Below are positions 44,514 to 56,398 of a DNA stretch of 64,000 bases, one piece after another. Source of the DNA: Papaver somniferum (lineage: Eukaryota; Streptophyta; Magnoliopsida; Ranunculales; Papaveraceae); contig NC_039368.1 of the NCBI RefSeq assembly GCF_003573695.1, positions 82,846,374-82,910,373 of the forward strand, read 5' to 3'. The stretch's first letter is position 1. Each line of letters opens with the position of its first letter. The notes beneath the pieces were generated by a model. The model was not told the DNA's origin, made no database searches, and was given only the letters and a program-made list of their open reading frames with translations. A program made the translations under genes and the position numbers.

Positions 44514-45764
44514 TATTTAGCGTTCCATGGGTGCCTGAGGATTTCTCCTTTCATATTATGCAGGTAGTAAGATCCATTCCCGGCGATGTCATGTATTATA
44601 AACGGTCCTCCCCATGTTGGTGCTAACTTTCCCCACTTTTTTTCTCGTTGGTATTGTGGTGGTTCTCAGCACGTACTGTCCTTCTACAAAGTTTCTAAGC
44701 TTAACCTTCTTATTGTATTCTCTGGCTAGCCTTCGTTGGTAGTTTTCCATCTTTTGCAATGTTGTCTCCCTCCTTTCTTCTAGATCGTCGAGCCTCTCTA
44801 GCATCATATCTGTTGTGAGTTTCTTCTCCCATGCTTCGTTCTTTGTGGTTGGCACGATAATTTCTGTCTGGATGACTGCTTCAGCTCCGTAAAGAAGAAG
44901 GAACGGTGTTTCGCCCGTGGCGGACCTTCAGGTTGTTCGGTATGCCCATAGCACATTGTGTAATTATTTGCACCATCGTCCTTTGTAGTCGTCCAGTTGT
45001 TTCTTGAGGATAAGACCAAGGGTCTTATTTGTACCTTCTTCCTGGCCGTTACCCTGGGGGTAAATGGGGGTTGATTTTTCTTCCTGATCTTGAAAGTATC
45101 GAAGAGCATATCTATGTTTTTCCCTTGTAACTTCTTGCCATTGTCAGAGACAATTTCTGCTGGGATGCCAAACATGCAAATGATGTTATGAAAGATGAAT
45201 GTGAATACGTCCACATATCGGATTTTAGCTAGGGCTTTGGCCTCCACCTATTTGCTGAAGTAGTTTGTGGCTATGATTAAGAATCGTCTTTTCTCTGACC
45301 CTTCGATCAGAGGTCCAACGATGTCTATGCCCCATTTCGAGAATGGCCAAGGACTATCTACAGAATTTAGCTTCGTCGCATGAGCATGAATCTTCTTAGC
45401 GAACCGCTGGCATTCCTCGCATCTCCTAGACATCTTTGAGGCATCTTATATCATCTGTGGACAGTAGTACCCCTGTATTTGTACTTTATCCGCCAAAGAT
45501 CTCATTCCGTTGTGGTTACCTGCGTCCCCTCTATGAATATCCTTCAAAATACGATGCCCTTCCTCTCTTGATAAACATCTTAGTAGTGGTCCGAGGAAGG
45601 ATTTTTTATACATAATTCCATCACGAAGATCGTATCTCCCTTTCTTTGACTGTATCTTTCTGGCTTTCTTCAAGTCTACAGGTAGCGTACCTTCTTCAAG
45701 GTTGATGTTAACCTCGGTTCTCCAGTCTTCTTCGTTGCTGAACTCTTCATCTTCGTTCGCCCTC
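44514..45764 (-). pseudogene. Tat-1 integrase fragment
   Basis: Minus-strand integrase of a Tat-lineage Gypsy polyprotein; integrase inserts the DNA copy into the genome. Recognisable in order: the RNase H/integrase spacer (RYDLRDGIMYKKSF), the HHCC zinc region (HRGDAGNH, CEECQRFAK), the catalytic core (WPFSKWGIDIVGPL with the first Asp, [12 protein letters not shown] with the second Asp) and the C-terminal part (REYNKKVKLRNFVEGQYVL). It is broken by TAA near 45,448, TAG at 45,248 and frameshifts near 45,080 and 44,850. The upstream pol (protease, RT) is absent because the LTR of Tat-2 starts at 45,765. Confidence 0.8.
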
Positions 45765-46162
45765 TGTTAATTGGGTAAAATGTGGGAAGAAGAAACTAGC
45801 CCTAATCACAGAAAGTACTCCCAAGGTGTAGAGAGGTTTAGGAGAGATAATGGTGGATTAATGATGATCTTAAGAATTGTACCCTCTTTTCCTTTTATAA
45901 TGGCCCTCTTATGGATAAACACCCATAAGATTACCATATTACCAAACTGCCATTTCTCTCTCCTTAAGTTAATACCAAACCCAAAAGGGCCAGTCTATTT
46001 AATCCAAAGCCCAACTTACTTAGTGTGTTCTTGTGTGGACTAGAACTTCCCATCTTAATGGGTTAGGCCTAGTACCCAAGTCCCTTTTATTCCTAGAAAG
46101 GGGGGACCTTGATAGGTTAAGGGGAGGCTATTCGTATGATTAATCATTTCCATGTATCAACA
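45765..46162 (-). repeat. 3' LTR of Tat-2
   Basis: 398 bp. Read on the minus strand it runs from TGTTGATACATGG to CCCAATTAACA. It is bounded by a polypurine tract on the right and by interrupted Tat-1 integrase on the left. A minus-strand TATA-like ATTATAAAAGG lies near 45,891-45,903. Confidence 0.75.
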
Positions 46163-46180
46163 TTAGTCCCCTGACTGTTT
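46163..46180 (-). other. Polypurine tract of Tat-2
   Basis: The minus strand reads AACAGTCAGGGGACTAA just before the LTR start TGTTGATAC. Confidence 0.65.
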
Positions 46181-46318
46181 GACTAGTCAAAGCCCATGTC
46201 AACCGTCACACGTGTGCGTCACGAATGCAAAGGGAAGTTATTGGGCAGTTTAAGTTCATGACTCTTGGAAGACGTCGGTTACTGATCTATTCATTAACCG
46301 CTCCTTCTTTTACCCTCA

Positions 46319-46327
46319 TATAAATAG
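46319..46327 (+). promoter_or_regulatory. TATA box of the Tat-2 antisense gene
   Basis: TATAAATAGAGGGG, followed by a CT-rich leader and the ATG at 46,400. The layout is parallel to the antisense gene of Tat-1. Confidence 0.6.
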
Positions 46328-46399
46328 AGGGGACCTCGCCTCAGAATCTTCATCTTTTACCATCTCTCTTTCTATCTCTTGTTCCTTCTTTTGTTCGTC

Positions 46400-46651
46400 A
46401 TGTCCGACGGATCACCCGCCCGTGAATCTCCTCCTAGGCATGAGTCATATACATTAGAAGAATTTGTACACAATCCCAGTCTCAAATACAAAATCAGACC
46501 CCCCGCTGGGGATGATAGCACTATTCTTTTCCCCGTCGATGATGTTTGGATCACGCACATGCTTAATCCTCACCCATTTCCTCCATCCGGGTCTGTAGAA
46601 TGGCTTATTCTTTCTCAGGGCGACTCACCCACTGTGTCTTGTTTTGAAGAT
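46400..46651 (+). pseudogene. Tat-2 antisense gene, first 84 codons, cut by Athila LTR
   Basis: The open frame starts MSDGSPARESPPRHESYTLE and continues through DDSTILFPVDDVWITHMLNP to 46,651, where the Athila LTR begins. The style (acidic Ser/Pro start, then a WITHML block) is that of plant 'putative gypsy type transposon' proteins. Sequence similarity to the Tat-1 antisense protein is not obvious by eye, but its position (3' of the element, antisense, own TATA close to the LTR) is the same. The apparent extension to 46,714 reads into the LTR and is an artefact. The remainder should lie beyond the right end of the Athila array. Confidence 0.6.
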
Positions 46652-48418
46652 TGGTGTGAAAATGGGGTTGCACACAAAACTTGCAAGTATACAAGGCCAA
46701 GCTTTATAGTATAGGGATGAGTATGGGTTAGTCCACAGGGAGTGGAAGCATACAAGAAATTTTCCTAAGCTATCAATGGGTGCAAAGCACTATGGCAGTG
46801 AGAAAAGCAAGGTAATGTGGCAGATGCAAGGAACTAAAACAGTTAACAAAGCAAAGAAGTTAACACAAGATGGCAGCACAGCAAAGATTAAATGGCAGAG
46901 GATATAAAATAACAATAGCAGGGAACCAAGGCTGTAAGCCAAGGGCAGGGGGAGTTTTTGCACTGATTTCAATGCACAACAACTTCAAAATGCAAGAAAA
47001 ACAGTGAAGGAAGGTAAATTTAGCAGGGAACAAAATAGAACTGAAATTATAAGTGATTGCAAAGGATTTGTGGTTAAGCCAAGGCTTAGGATCCACCTTG
47101 TGTCCTAATCAAACAACATATTTCTAGGTTGAGTTGAAAATCCTATGCATACATCTAGAATGGGAGGAAAACTAATTTGCTCACTAGTTTGCCCCTAGCA
47201 TTGACTGTCTTTTGACAGAACAATCAATCACAGGCACTATGAGCATTAATCTCTTCCCAATGCTCAATAAAAACAGGGAAAGGAGTTAACTATCCTAGCA
47301 ACTTGTCATTTGACAGTGCATAAGGCTTCAACTGAGCCTTAGATGCAGTGAATTAGCTCATGCTAGACATGAGTATAACAACAATATTCATCAAATAAGC
47401 TAAATTAAGATACAACATGAACACAGGTTGCACACAATCAACTGTAGCTAAAATGGAATTTGGAAAATGAAAATTGATTGCAAATATTGTTCACTGGCTA
47501 GCCCAGAGATGATTTCTACAACACCCATAACATCAATTTATAGTTTTTACAAAACCCTAAATTTCTACAAACCCTAAATTGAAAATCCCCAAATCAGCAG
47601 GATTAGGGTTTCGATAAATAAAATTAACTCACCCTCTGATGCAAATAGACTCGACCCATGCTTGTACTTCTCCTCCTCTGCTAATCCTCTACTCGAATTT
47701 CTCCCAAATTTTGTCTTCTCTTCACTGTGGTGAATCCCTGGTTATGTTTGTCTTCTTGGTAGCATCAAAAATCAATGCTAAGAACAAGACAGACACGACT
47801 AGGGAAGAGGTAGGCGATGGTGGTGGTGTCCTTGTGGTCGTGGTGGAGATGGAGACGGCGGAGCAGACATGGCAGTGTCTGCCATGGTCGGGGGAAGAGG
47901 AGAAATTTGGGGGAAGTGTATTTGGGGAAGAAGAGAGTGGGTGTTTGTTTTGGGTCGATGGGTTTGATGCTTAGGTGTTGAGCGGGCGCATCCATTTTGA
48001 TGATTTGCGAAGCTCAGCGGTAGGATGATGAGATGGTAGGTGGATCCAACGGCGATACGGAGGTAAGCGTGGAGCGACCGTCGGATGAAGGGATGTAGCA
48101 AAACGGACGACCCAAGATGGAGATGGGCGTTACGATGTAAAGCGGGGGCTTCGGAGTTTGATGTACGATGATCGAGCGACCGTAGGATGCTGAAATGCTT
48201 CGATCTGACGGCTGAAATCCGAGACGGGCTTGGATAGTGGAAATGTGTTTGAGTAAGGGTTTTGGGCCTTGGGTATGCCAAGCCCATATCTTCTTTAAGG
48301 ACAATTCTTCTTCTTCAAGACCATTCCTAGCCTCTTGGTTTTGTGCACAACGTTCTTCGCGGCTTCCTTGCGTAATTTCTTCCGGCTTTTCACCACTCTT
48401 CAGCTCTTTTCCGCTCCG
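46652..48418 (-). repeat. Athila LTR 1 (3' LTR, truncated)
   Basis: It begins on the plus strand TGGTGTGAAAATGG, like LTR 2, but ends at CCGCTCCG. About 210 bp present at 58,163-58,372 are missing, which removes the LTR start (minus orientation) and the polypurine tract. Left flank AAGAT (46,647-46,651) is the likely target duplication. Otherwise it is nearly identical to LTR 2, so the element is young. Confidence 0.85.
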
Positions 48419-50044
48419 AACAAAACTAAGGAAATCCTACATATACCACTGTCGCTGGTCTCTCGAATGCATTTAGCGTATGCACTAAGCCTTTTAAACC
48501 ACTAAGTGTCCCTAGTGGACGAGTTGAAGTCTCGTGAAGGTTTGCTTAGAACGTACCTACAAAGTTCTAGGTCAAAATATAAGCTCAGATTCCATCAAAT
48601 GTGACATGCGTAGCTATCGAAGGCGCAATCCTAGCACTGATAACAAATAAAGACATGTGATAAGAGTGTAAAGTGTATCTACACATGTGTAAAGAAAGAT
48701 CGGATGTTATGACTACTAATCACCAAGAGATAGTTTCTCAGGCTAAGAACCGAGGTCGAAATCTAGCTAGCTGTCCGGACTTTACGAGAATTGTGAATGA
48801 GTTGGAGGTATTTCACAATTACTCGCGTTGTACATCAATGACATACACCCTCCTTGCTTATTACAATGAAACAACAAAATGACTATTTACATGACTCTTA
48901 TTTACATTGACTACTCTCTTTTATTTTTGGAACAAGAGAGAATGGAATTGATCAATACTTGATTTTTTTTGTATTTTTCTGATATTATTATTTTATTTTT
49001 TTTCTGAATATATACATCGTTTTTTTTTTTTTTTTTTTTTTTTTTTGAATTTGCACAAGAACTTGAAATTGATTTTTACATATGGTAGCTCTTTTGATAC
49101 ATAACAAAAAGAAACAAAAAAAATACATGACACTTTGCAAGAGGTAGCCCTTTTTGATGCACCCAGTTAAATTCGATGGTTGTCTTTCTTAATGTAACCT
49201 CCACCTTCTATCCCAACCAACCAAAGAACAAGCTAGTCAAGTTTCGTTCAGTATTCTAAAGTGATTGGCAATCGTGACTTCCTATCAAACACCTTGAAGA
49301 TCGAGGCCATACATGTATTGGTAGATCGTGCGCGTGCAAATTTCTTATCACTATGTGAATTGTGCTAGAATCAGGGTGCCTAAATATCTAGACTAAGACT
49401 CCTAAAAATTACATATTTGCACAAGAGTCAACATTTCAAGGTAAATGAGCTCCATTTTTATGATTTTTTAATTTTTTGATTTTTTATTTTGATTTTTCAA
49501 TTTTTTTGGAATTTTTCAATTTTTTCAAAAAGATGGAGTTTTGTTTTCAATTATGGCATATTATCGTGGTATCTACTCTATACCCCCAAACCTAAACTAA
49601 ACATTGTCCTCAATGTATCAAAAGATAACAAAATTATAATGCAACATATGAAGAGGAACATGCTAAGTAGAGAAAAAGGAAAGAGAATACCCGATTTCGG
49701 CGAAAGCAGAATTAAAACTCCGTTATCCAAGGCAAAACTCCAACATATTCGGAGTCACAATGGATGAGCACAAAATATATACAAAAGGAAATTTAACTAA
49801 CACATTATCTACAAGAAAATTTGGTTTTTAATGGGATTGGACTTTTTGGGAAAAATTTGGTTTTGTCGGGAGACATTTGGTTTTGATGGGAAAAAGAAAA
49901 AATTTTGGTTTTTAAGGAAACATTTGGAAAACTTTGGTTTTTATGGGAGAAAAACATTTGGTTTTGATGGGAAAAAGAAAAATTTTGGTTTTTAGGGAAA
50001 CATTTGGAAAAAATTTTGGTTATTTAGGGAAAGAGTGGACCAGT
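48419..50044 (-). other. Athila copy B, region between integrase and LTR
   Basis: No env-like open frame was seen. It contains poly-T at 49,019-49,046 and a purine tract on the minus strand at 49,581-49,590 (TTTGGGGGTA). At 49,815-50,030 a degenerate repeat of TTTGGTTTTGATGGGAAAAA units occurs. A plus-strand open frame at 48,673-48,882 (69 codons) is conserved in copy A but resembles nothing known to me. Confidence 0.6.
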
Positions 50045-51300
50045 TTAGTCCACATAGACCGGGTCCTCCAGGTTGGTTGTTTCAATGTCGGGTGGGAATG
50101 GTTCAAGGAATGGCTTCAATCTCTGCCCGTTGACTTTGAAAATGTTCTTGTTGGAGACATCTTCTATCTCCACAGCTCCATGAGGGTAAACTGTGCGTAC
50201 TAGGAACGGACCCTTCCATCCGGAACGCAGTTTTCCCGGAAAAAGATGTAACCGGGAGTCATACAGCAAAACTTTCTGACCAGGAGTGAAGGATTTGCGC
50301 AGAATACGCTTATCATGAAACATCTTCATCTTCTGCTTATATAACTTGGCACTGCCATAAGCCTCATTTCTCAATTCTTCCAACTCGTTGAGTTGAAGTT
50401 TCCTTTGAATTCCAGCTTCGTCCAGAGAGAAGTTCAGCTCTTTGATTGCCCAGTAGGCACGATGTTCTAATTCCACAGGTAGATGGCACGGCTTTCCATA
50501 CACTAGACGATAGGGGGACATGCCAATTGGTGTCTTATAAGCTGTTCTATAGGCCCACAAAGCATCATTCAATCTTAATGACCAATCTTTCCTAGACGGG
50601 TTAACTGTCTTCTCGAGAATGTGATTAATTTCCCTATTCGAAACTTCTACTTGTCCACTCGTCTGAGGGTGGTACGGAGTAGCAACCTTGTGAGTTATGC
50701 CATACTTGCGTACTAAAGACTCAAAGTACTTGTTACGAAAATGTGAACCGCCGTCACTGATGATAGCTCTAGGGGTACCAAAACGTGCAAATATGTTTTC
50801 CTTTAGAAATGAAAGTACCACCTTGTGGTCATTTGTTCTGGTTGCTATGGCTTCTACCCACTTAGAAACGTAATCAACTGCGACTAGGATGTACAATCTA
50901 CCGTCAGAAATAGGGAATGGACCCATGAAGTCGATCCCCCAAACATCAAAAATCTCCACAATCAAAATGGGGTTCAATGGCATCATGTTTCTCCTCGAAA
51001 TGCTTCCTAGCTTTTGACAGCGTTCACAAGCAACACAATAATCATGGCAATCCTTGAACAATGATGGCCAATAGAATCCACACTGCAAGATCTTTGCAGC
51101 GGTTTTCTTGGCACTGAAATGGCCTCCACATGCTTGGTCATGACAGAAAGATATCACATCTTTCTGTTCAGTGTTGGGGACACATCTCCTAATGATTTGG
51201 TCCGGGCAGTACTTAAACAAATATGGGTCATCCCAAAGGAAATGTTTAACTTCAGCCAAGAACTTATAGCGGTCTTGTCTCGACCAATGTGAGGGCATCT
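50045..51300 (-). pseudogene. Athila copy B integrase
   Basis: 417 codons, uninterrupted from [10 protein letters not shown]. Zinc region with His 53 and 60 and Cys 91 and 94 ([17 protein letters not shown]). The DD35E core is complete: Asp 123 ([10 protein letters not shown]), Asp 182 (IISDGGSHF) and Glu 218 (TSGQVEVSN). The C-terminal DNA-binding part follows ([20 protein letters not shown]). Integrase inserts the element's cDNA. It is out of frame with the upstream reverse transcriptase because of small deletions at 51,300-51,345, so it cannot be made as one polyprotein with it. Confidence 0.9.
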
Positions 51301-51315
51301 ACCTGTAGCAGGTAG

Positions 51316-53760
51316 TTAACATGTCGGCAAACCAAGGAGGTCTGATACAGACATCAATTGCTCATCAGGAAATGATTCTCTGATTAGCATGGACTCATCA
51401 ATAGACTCAATGGTTAATCTAGACAAATGATCAGCAACCACATTCTCACAACCTTTCTTATCACGGATTTCGAGATCGAATTCCTGTAATAAGAGTATCC
51501 ATCGAATAAGGCGAGCTTTAGCATCCTTCTTGGAAAGAAGATACTTCAAAGCCGCATGGTCAGTGTATATGATGATCTTAGATCCTATGAGATAAGATCT
51601 AAACTTGTCTAATGCGAAAACGACAGCAAGCAATTCCTTCTCGGTAGTTGTGTAATTGAGTTGAGTATCATTAAGGGTTTTGCTAGCGTAGTATATCACG
51701 TATGGTAGTCTATCAACACGCTGTCCTAAAACAGCACCAACAGCATAATCAGAGGCATCACACATGAGTTCAAACGGTAGTTCCCAGTTGGGTGGTCGGA
51801 CTATAGGAGCGGCGGTGAGAAGAGTTTTTAATTCCTCCCAAGCTTTCACACAAGCATCATCGAAATTGAAGGTAACATCTTTGGCGAGTAGACTACACAG
51901 AGGTCTTGAGATTTTGCTAAAGTCTTTGATGAATCGCCGGTAAAAACCAGCATGACCTAAAAATGATCGAATTTCCCTCACAGAGCGGGGTTTTGGTAAA
52001 TGTCGGATGAGGTCTACTTTAGCTTTATCTACTTCAATGCCTTTTTCCGAGATGATGTGTCCTAGAACTATTCCTGAATTCACCATAAAATGGCACTTTT
52101 CCCAATTTAGAACAAGGTTCCTTTTCTTACATCTGGACAGCACAAGGGTAAGATGTCTTAAACATTTATCAAACGAAGAACCGAACACGGAGAAATCATC
52201 CATGAAGATCTCGAGAAAACTATCTATCATGTCAGAAAAAATGCTCATCATGCATCGCTGAAAAGTAGCAGGTGCATTACACAACCCAAAGGGCATGCGT
52301 CTATAAGCAAATGTCCCAAAGGGACACGTGAACGTAGTTTTTTCCTGATCTTCTGGTGCAATGTGAATTTGGTTATAACCGGAAAAGCCATCTAGAAAAC
52401 AGTAGTGACTGTGTCCAGACACACGTTCTAGCATTTGGTCTATGAAAGGGAGCGGGAAGTGATCCTTCCTAGTTACTGTGTTCAACTTTCTGTAGTCGAT
52501 ACATACTCGCCATCCTGTGGTTGTACGTGAAGGGACTAACTCATTCTTGTCGTTCTGAACTACAGTAATGCCTGACTTCTTAGGCACAACTTGAATGGGA
52601 CTAACCCATTTACTATCTGGTATTGGGTATATGATACCCGCATCAAGTAGTTTCAGGATTTCTCCTTTGACTACATCTCTCATGTTAGGATTAAGTCTCC
52701 TTTGCATTTCCCTAGATGGTTTGGCATTCTCTTCGAGATTAATGTGGTGCATGCAAATGGTGGGGCTTATTCCTTTGAGGTCTGAGATGGTCCATCCTAA
52801 GGCCTCTTTGTGTTCCTTAAGTACTTCTAAAAGCTTACTTTCCTGTTCCGTGTCTAAACATGATGAAATAATGACAGGTAGAGTATCAGAAGAACCTAGG
52901 AATGCGTACTTCAACGTACTAGGCAATGTTTTCAATTCAAGCTTGGGTGGCTCAACAATGGATGGAATGAGCTTGGAATCAGAGAGTAAGGGTGGTTCCA
53001 CTTCATATTTCCTTTTAGTGACGTCCATTTGAGGTACAGATTCGAGCAGAGATAGGACGTCACTACAGTATGCATCATCATAGGAATCTGAGTTAAAGTT
53101 CTCCATACATGCTTGAAAGGGGTCGACGGATAGAATGTTAGTCAACGAATCTTGTATTAATCCTTCAATCATATTAACTTCATGCACATCATCATCATCA
53201 AGATTCACAGGTTGTTGACTAATATCGAACACATTCAATTCTACCGTCATGTTGCCAAAAGACAGTTTCAACACTCCATTACGACAATTAATGATTGCGT
53301 TGGACGTAGCCAAGAAAGGACGTCCTAAGATGACAGGAATGTGACAGTCTGGGTTTTGTACAGGTTGAGTGTCTAAGACAATGAAGTCTACGGGAAAATA
53401 GAATTTGTCAACCTTGATCAAAACGTCTTCGACCACTCCACGAGGAATCTTGACAGATCGGTCTGCCAGTTGTAGAGTGATAGATGTTGGCTTCAACTCC
53501 CCAAGACCTAACTGCTCATAAACAGAATATGGCAGAAGGTTAACACTTGCACCTAGGTCTAATAACGCTTTATTGACCGTGTGTTCTCCTATAGTGCAAG
53601 AAATTGTTGGACATCCTGGATCCCTAAACTTGGGTGGAGTTTTGTTCAGAATGATGGAACTCACCTGTTCAGCTAAGAAAGCACGTTTGTGCACATTAGC
53701 TTGCGCTTTTGAGTACACAAGTCTTTGAGGAATTTGCATATGCCGGGATTTGCCTAATTG
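51316..53760 (-). pseudogene. Athila copy B protease, reverse transcriptase and RNase H
   Basis: An open frame of about 816 codons. Aspartic protease around residue 70 (LLDLGASVNLLP, with the catalytic DLGAS), reverse transcriptase about 375-575 ([24 protein letters not shown], catalytic FMDD at 521-524), and RNase H with Asp 670, Glu 709 and Asp 736 ([30 protein letters not shown]). The FMDD box in [13 protein letters not shown] is typical of Athila. All catalytic residues are kept, but the frame is displaced both from gag (near 53,700-53,720) and from integrase (near 51,340). Confidence 0.9.
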
Positions 53761-55397
53761 CTTCAAGAAAAGGAATGTTGATGTTGACTCTCTTGAACAG
53801 ATCTAACATCTCATTGTAGTAGGTGCTTTTCTGTTGATAAACTAACCTCTGAGGAAATGGGGCGACAGGAGCATGAGTTGGTAAAGGTAAATTCACAGCA
53901 GTAGAATTGTCAGGCTTTCCAACTTGCTCAGATTCTTTGGTTTTCTGGGGTTGTGGAGACAGCGTGGAATTTGTATCAGATTCATTAGGTTCGCCCACGT
54001 TGTTCTCGATGACTTTACCACTTCGGAGGGTGGTAATGGCATGGACTTGATCGGGTGAGGTTTCAGTGCAGGATGTTGTGCCTGTTTGAAATATCCTCTT
54101 TGGATTTTGTTGGGGTTGGCTAGGAAGTGTACCCTTTTCTCTCTCGCTCATGGAATCGCATAGTTGACCCATCTTTTGATCAAGATTTTTCTGACCTTGC
54201 ACCAGACTCTGGACCATCTCCTCTAGGGCGGATAATCTCTTGTCGGTATTGTGTTGAGGATATGATTGTTGTTGAGAGTTTGATTGTTGTTGAGGGTTCC
54301 TAGGATATTGATAACCTTGATTGTTCTGAGATCCCTGATTGTTTTGATAACTCTGATTGGGTTGAGATGGTCCTCCCTGAGTGGGTCCTTTGGACCATGA
54401 AAAGTTAGGGTGGTTTCTCCATCCTGGATTGTAGGTCTGTGAATAGGGGTTATGCTCTTGTTTTTGAAACATGGTATGTGCCTGTTCAAGCCTAGATTCC
54501 TGGACTGCAAGCAAATCGGGGCAATTTTGGAATTGATGGTTGGGATCGTTACAAGCGGCACATACAGACGAAGCGACATGTTCTCGGAGAGTAGTGGTGG
54601 AAGGTTTTGAATTTTTATGTAGTTCTAACTCTTCTAATCTCCTAACTATTGATGCCATGTTTGCTCTTCCCTCGAAATCTGCTTCAATCCTAAAAGCCTT
54701 AGCTTCGGATGTAGTCTTTCTGGGTTCACGGATGGATTCCCACTGTTGCGTCTTTTCAGCTACTTCAATCAAGAAGTCCCAAGACGCATCAGCAGTTTTG
54801 TCTACGAATAGACCATTACACATCGACTCAACCGTTGTTCGGGTGGACACATCTAGACTTTCATACAAAATTTGCACAAGTCTCCATTTTTCAAAACCAT
54901 GATGGGGACATTGGAGCAATAATTCATTGAATCTCTCCATGTATCTAGCTAAGGTCTCACCCTCTAATTGCACAAAGCCATGTCATGATGGATTGAGGCT
55001 GTAAAGCATAAAGCCAGGCCTTTGCCTTATCTTTCAGGGAGAAAGGAAAGAGCCTTAACTTTAGGGTTTCGTCGGACATTTGAGTGAAACGCAGAGTTCC
55101 ACAAATTTCCTCGAATTCTCTCACGTGGTGGTACGGGTTTTCATTCTCAACACCTCTAAAAATAGGAAGCATCTGTATTGTGCTCGATTTCAGCTCATAA
55201 TGGCCATTATCCTCGGGTAGCACAATACAAGAAGGTTGACTGGCTCTAGTTGGGTACATATAATCCTTGAGGGTACGGGGTTCTCCCATTGTTTCGGTTT
55301 GATCTGGGCTGTCTACCTCAGAACTCAGAATTTCGATAGGTTCTTCTTGATTAATTCTAACAAGTCTGTTTGTTTGGTCTCTATAGGTCACAATCAT
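53696..55397 (-). pseudogene. Athila copy B gag
   Basis: The N-terminal part is at 55,397-54,957 (MGEPRTLKDYMYPTRASQ, NPYHHVREFEEICGTL, KDKAKAWLYALQPQSI) and the rest at 54,973-53,696 (LEGETLARYMERFNELLLQC, CNDPNHQFQNCPDL as the zinc motif, a Gln/Asn/Pro-rich linker, then FLEAIRQIPAYA). By comparison with the gag family, about 25 residues between the two parts are deleted together with the frame, at about 54,970. It joins the protease through a second frameshift near 53,700. Confidence 0.85.
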
Positions 55398-55411
55398 GTC
55401 CTTGTAGGTAC

Positions 55412-56373
55412 CTCAACTAACATGTTGGTCAGACAGAGCAATCGGAAACAATTTGGCCCACAAGGGTTACGAAGATTTGGTTTTGAATGGGTGTTGGACT
55501 AACAAGGGATTTTGGTTTTTTTTTGGTTTAAAATTGGGCTTTGGAAAATTTTTTGAACTAAACCTAGCATAAATTAGCACAACCCATAAAAGAAAATAAA
55601 AACAATAATAATAAATTAAGACAAGCCCATAAAAGAAAATGAAAAAGAAAAAGAAAAAATAAAAGAAAAATAAAGACAAAAAATAATTACAGTCCCAAAG
55701 AAAAAGAGAAAGAAAAAGAAAATAAAGGAAAAATAAAAATTATTACAATCCCAACTAAATAATTAAATTAATTATTACAAGCCCGAATTTGAATTTAAAT
55801 GAGGCCCAAGTGGGTTAACTCATGGGTTAGGCTTACTTGATTTTTGGAGGGAAGCCCAAAAATAGGCTTTTGGTCCCCTTTTAGTTGCACAGCCCAGTTG
55901 GGCTTTAGGATCGTCCTAAGCAGCTTCGCGCTCAAGCCCAGCAACAACAGGTGGAACAGAGCCCAGCAGCAGCAGCAACGAAGCCCAGCTCACAGAAGAC
56001 CACGAGCCCAGCAACAAAAGAAGGCAGAGCCCAGCAGCACTTGGCAAGCCCAGTTCAGTTGAAGTTGGTGAAGCCCAGTTCAGAGAAGTACAAGCCCACC
56101 AGTAGAAGGCAGAGCCCAGCAGCTTCAGTTGGCTAAACCCAGTTGCTTTGGCTTGGCAGCAGCAGGCTTGGTTCACCAGCTCCAGCAACAGCAGCGGCAG
56201 CAGCAACTCAGTGGCACCTGCAAGTGAACAAGAGTGCAATGATCTCAGGAGACAGCTTCAAGCACAGCAAGGCCACAACAGCTTCAAGCACAGCAAGGCC
56301 ACAACAAGTAGACAGCTTCAAGCACAACAAGGCCACAGAACAGCAATGAAAACTTCAAAAATATGGCAGCCAG
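55412..56373 (-). other. Athila 5' leader region (between primer site and gag)
   Basis: Low complexity: AAAGAAAAT-rich runs at 55,560-55,740, and GCCCAGCAGCAGCAG-like tracts at 55,930-56,200. Three copies of AGCTTCAAGCACAGCAAGGC lie at 56,253-56,340. Open frames here are products of these repeats. Confidence 0.6.
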
Positions 56374-56398
56374 CTCCCCGGCAGCGGCGCCAAAAACT
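56374..56398 (-). other. Athila primer-binding site
   Basis: The minus strand reads TTTTTGGCGCCGCTGCCGGG shortly after the LTR end, the usual Athila primer pattern (tRNA-Asp type). Confidence 0.75.

Noticed and set aside
46379..46714. A 111-codon open frame starting at 46,379
   Set aside because: The first codons are upstream of the ATG at 46,400, and the last 20 or so read into the Athila LTR; the true piece is 84 codons.
47550..47580. Telomere-like CCCTAAA repeats
   Set aside because: Only isolated copies in LTR sequence; no tandem telomeric run.
47639..48476. Open frames of 78-162 codons on both strands (repeated at 57,386-58,277)
   Set aside because: They lie inside the Athila LTR, overlap on opposite strands and match no retroelement or host domain.
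48673..48882. Possible env-like gene of the Athila element
   Set aside because: It is only 69 codons, on the opposite strand to gag-pol, with no signal peptide or membrane segment.
49019..49046. Poly-T run as an RNA polymerase III terminator or retroposon tail
   Set aside because: It is shared by both Athila copies as part of the element, with no A/B box or SINE body next to it.
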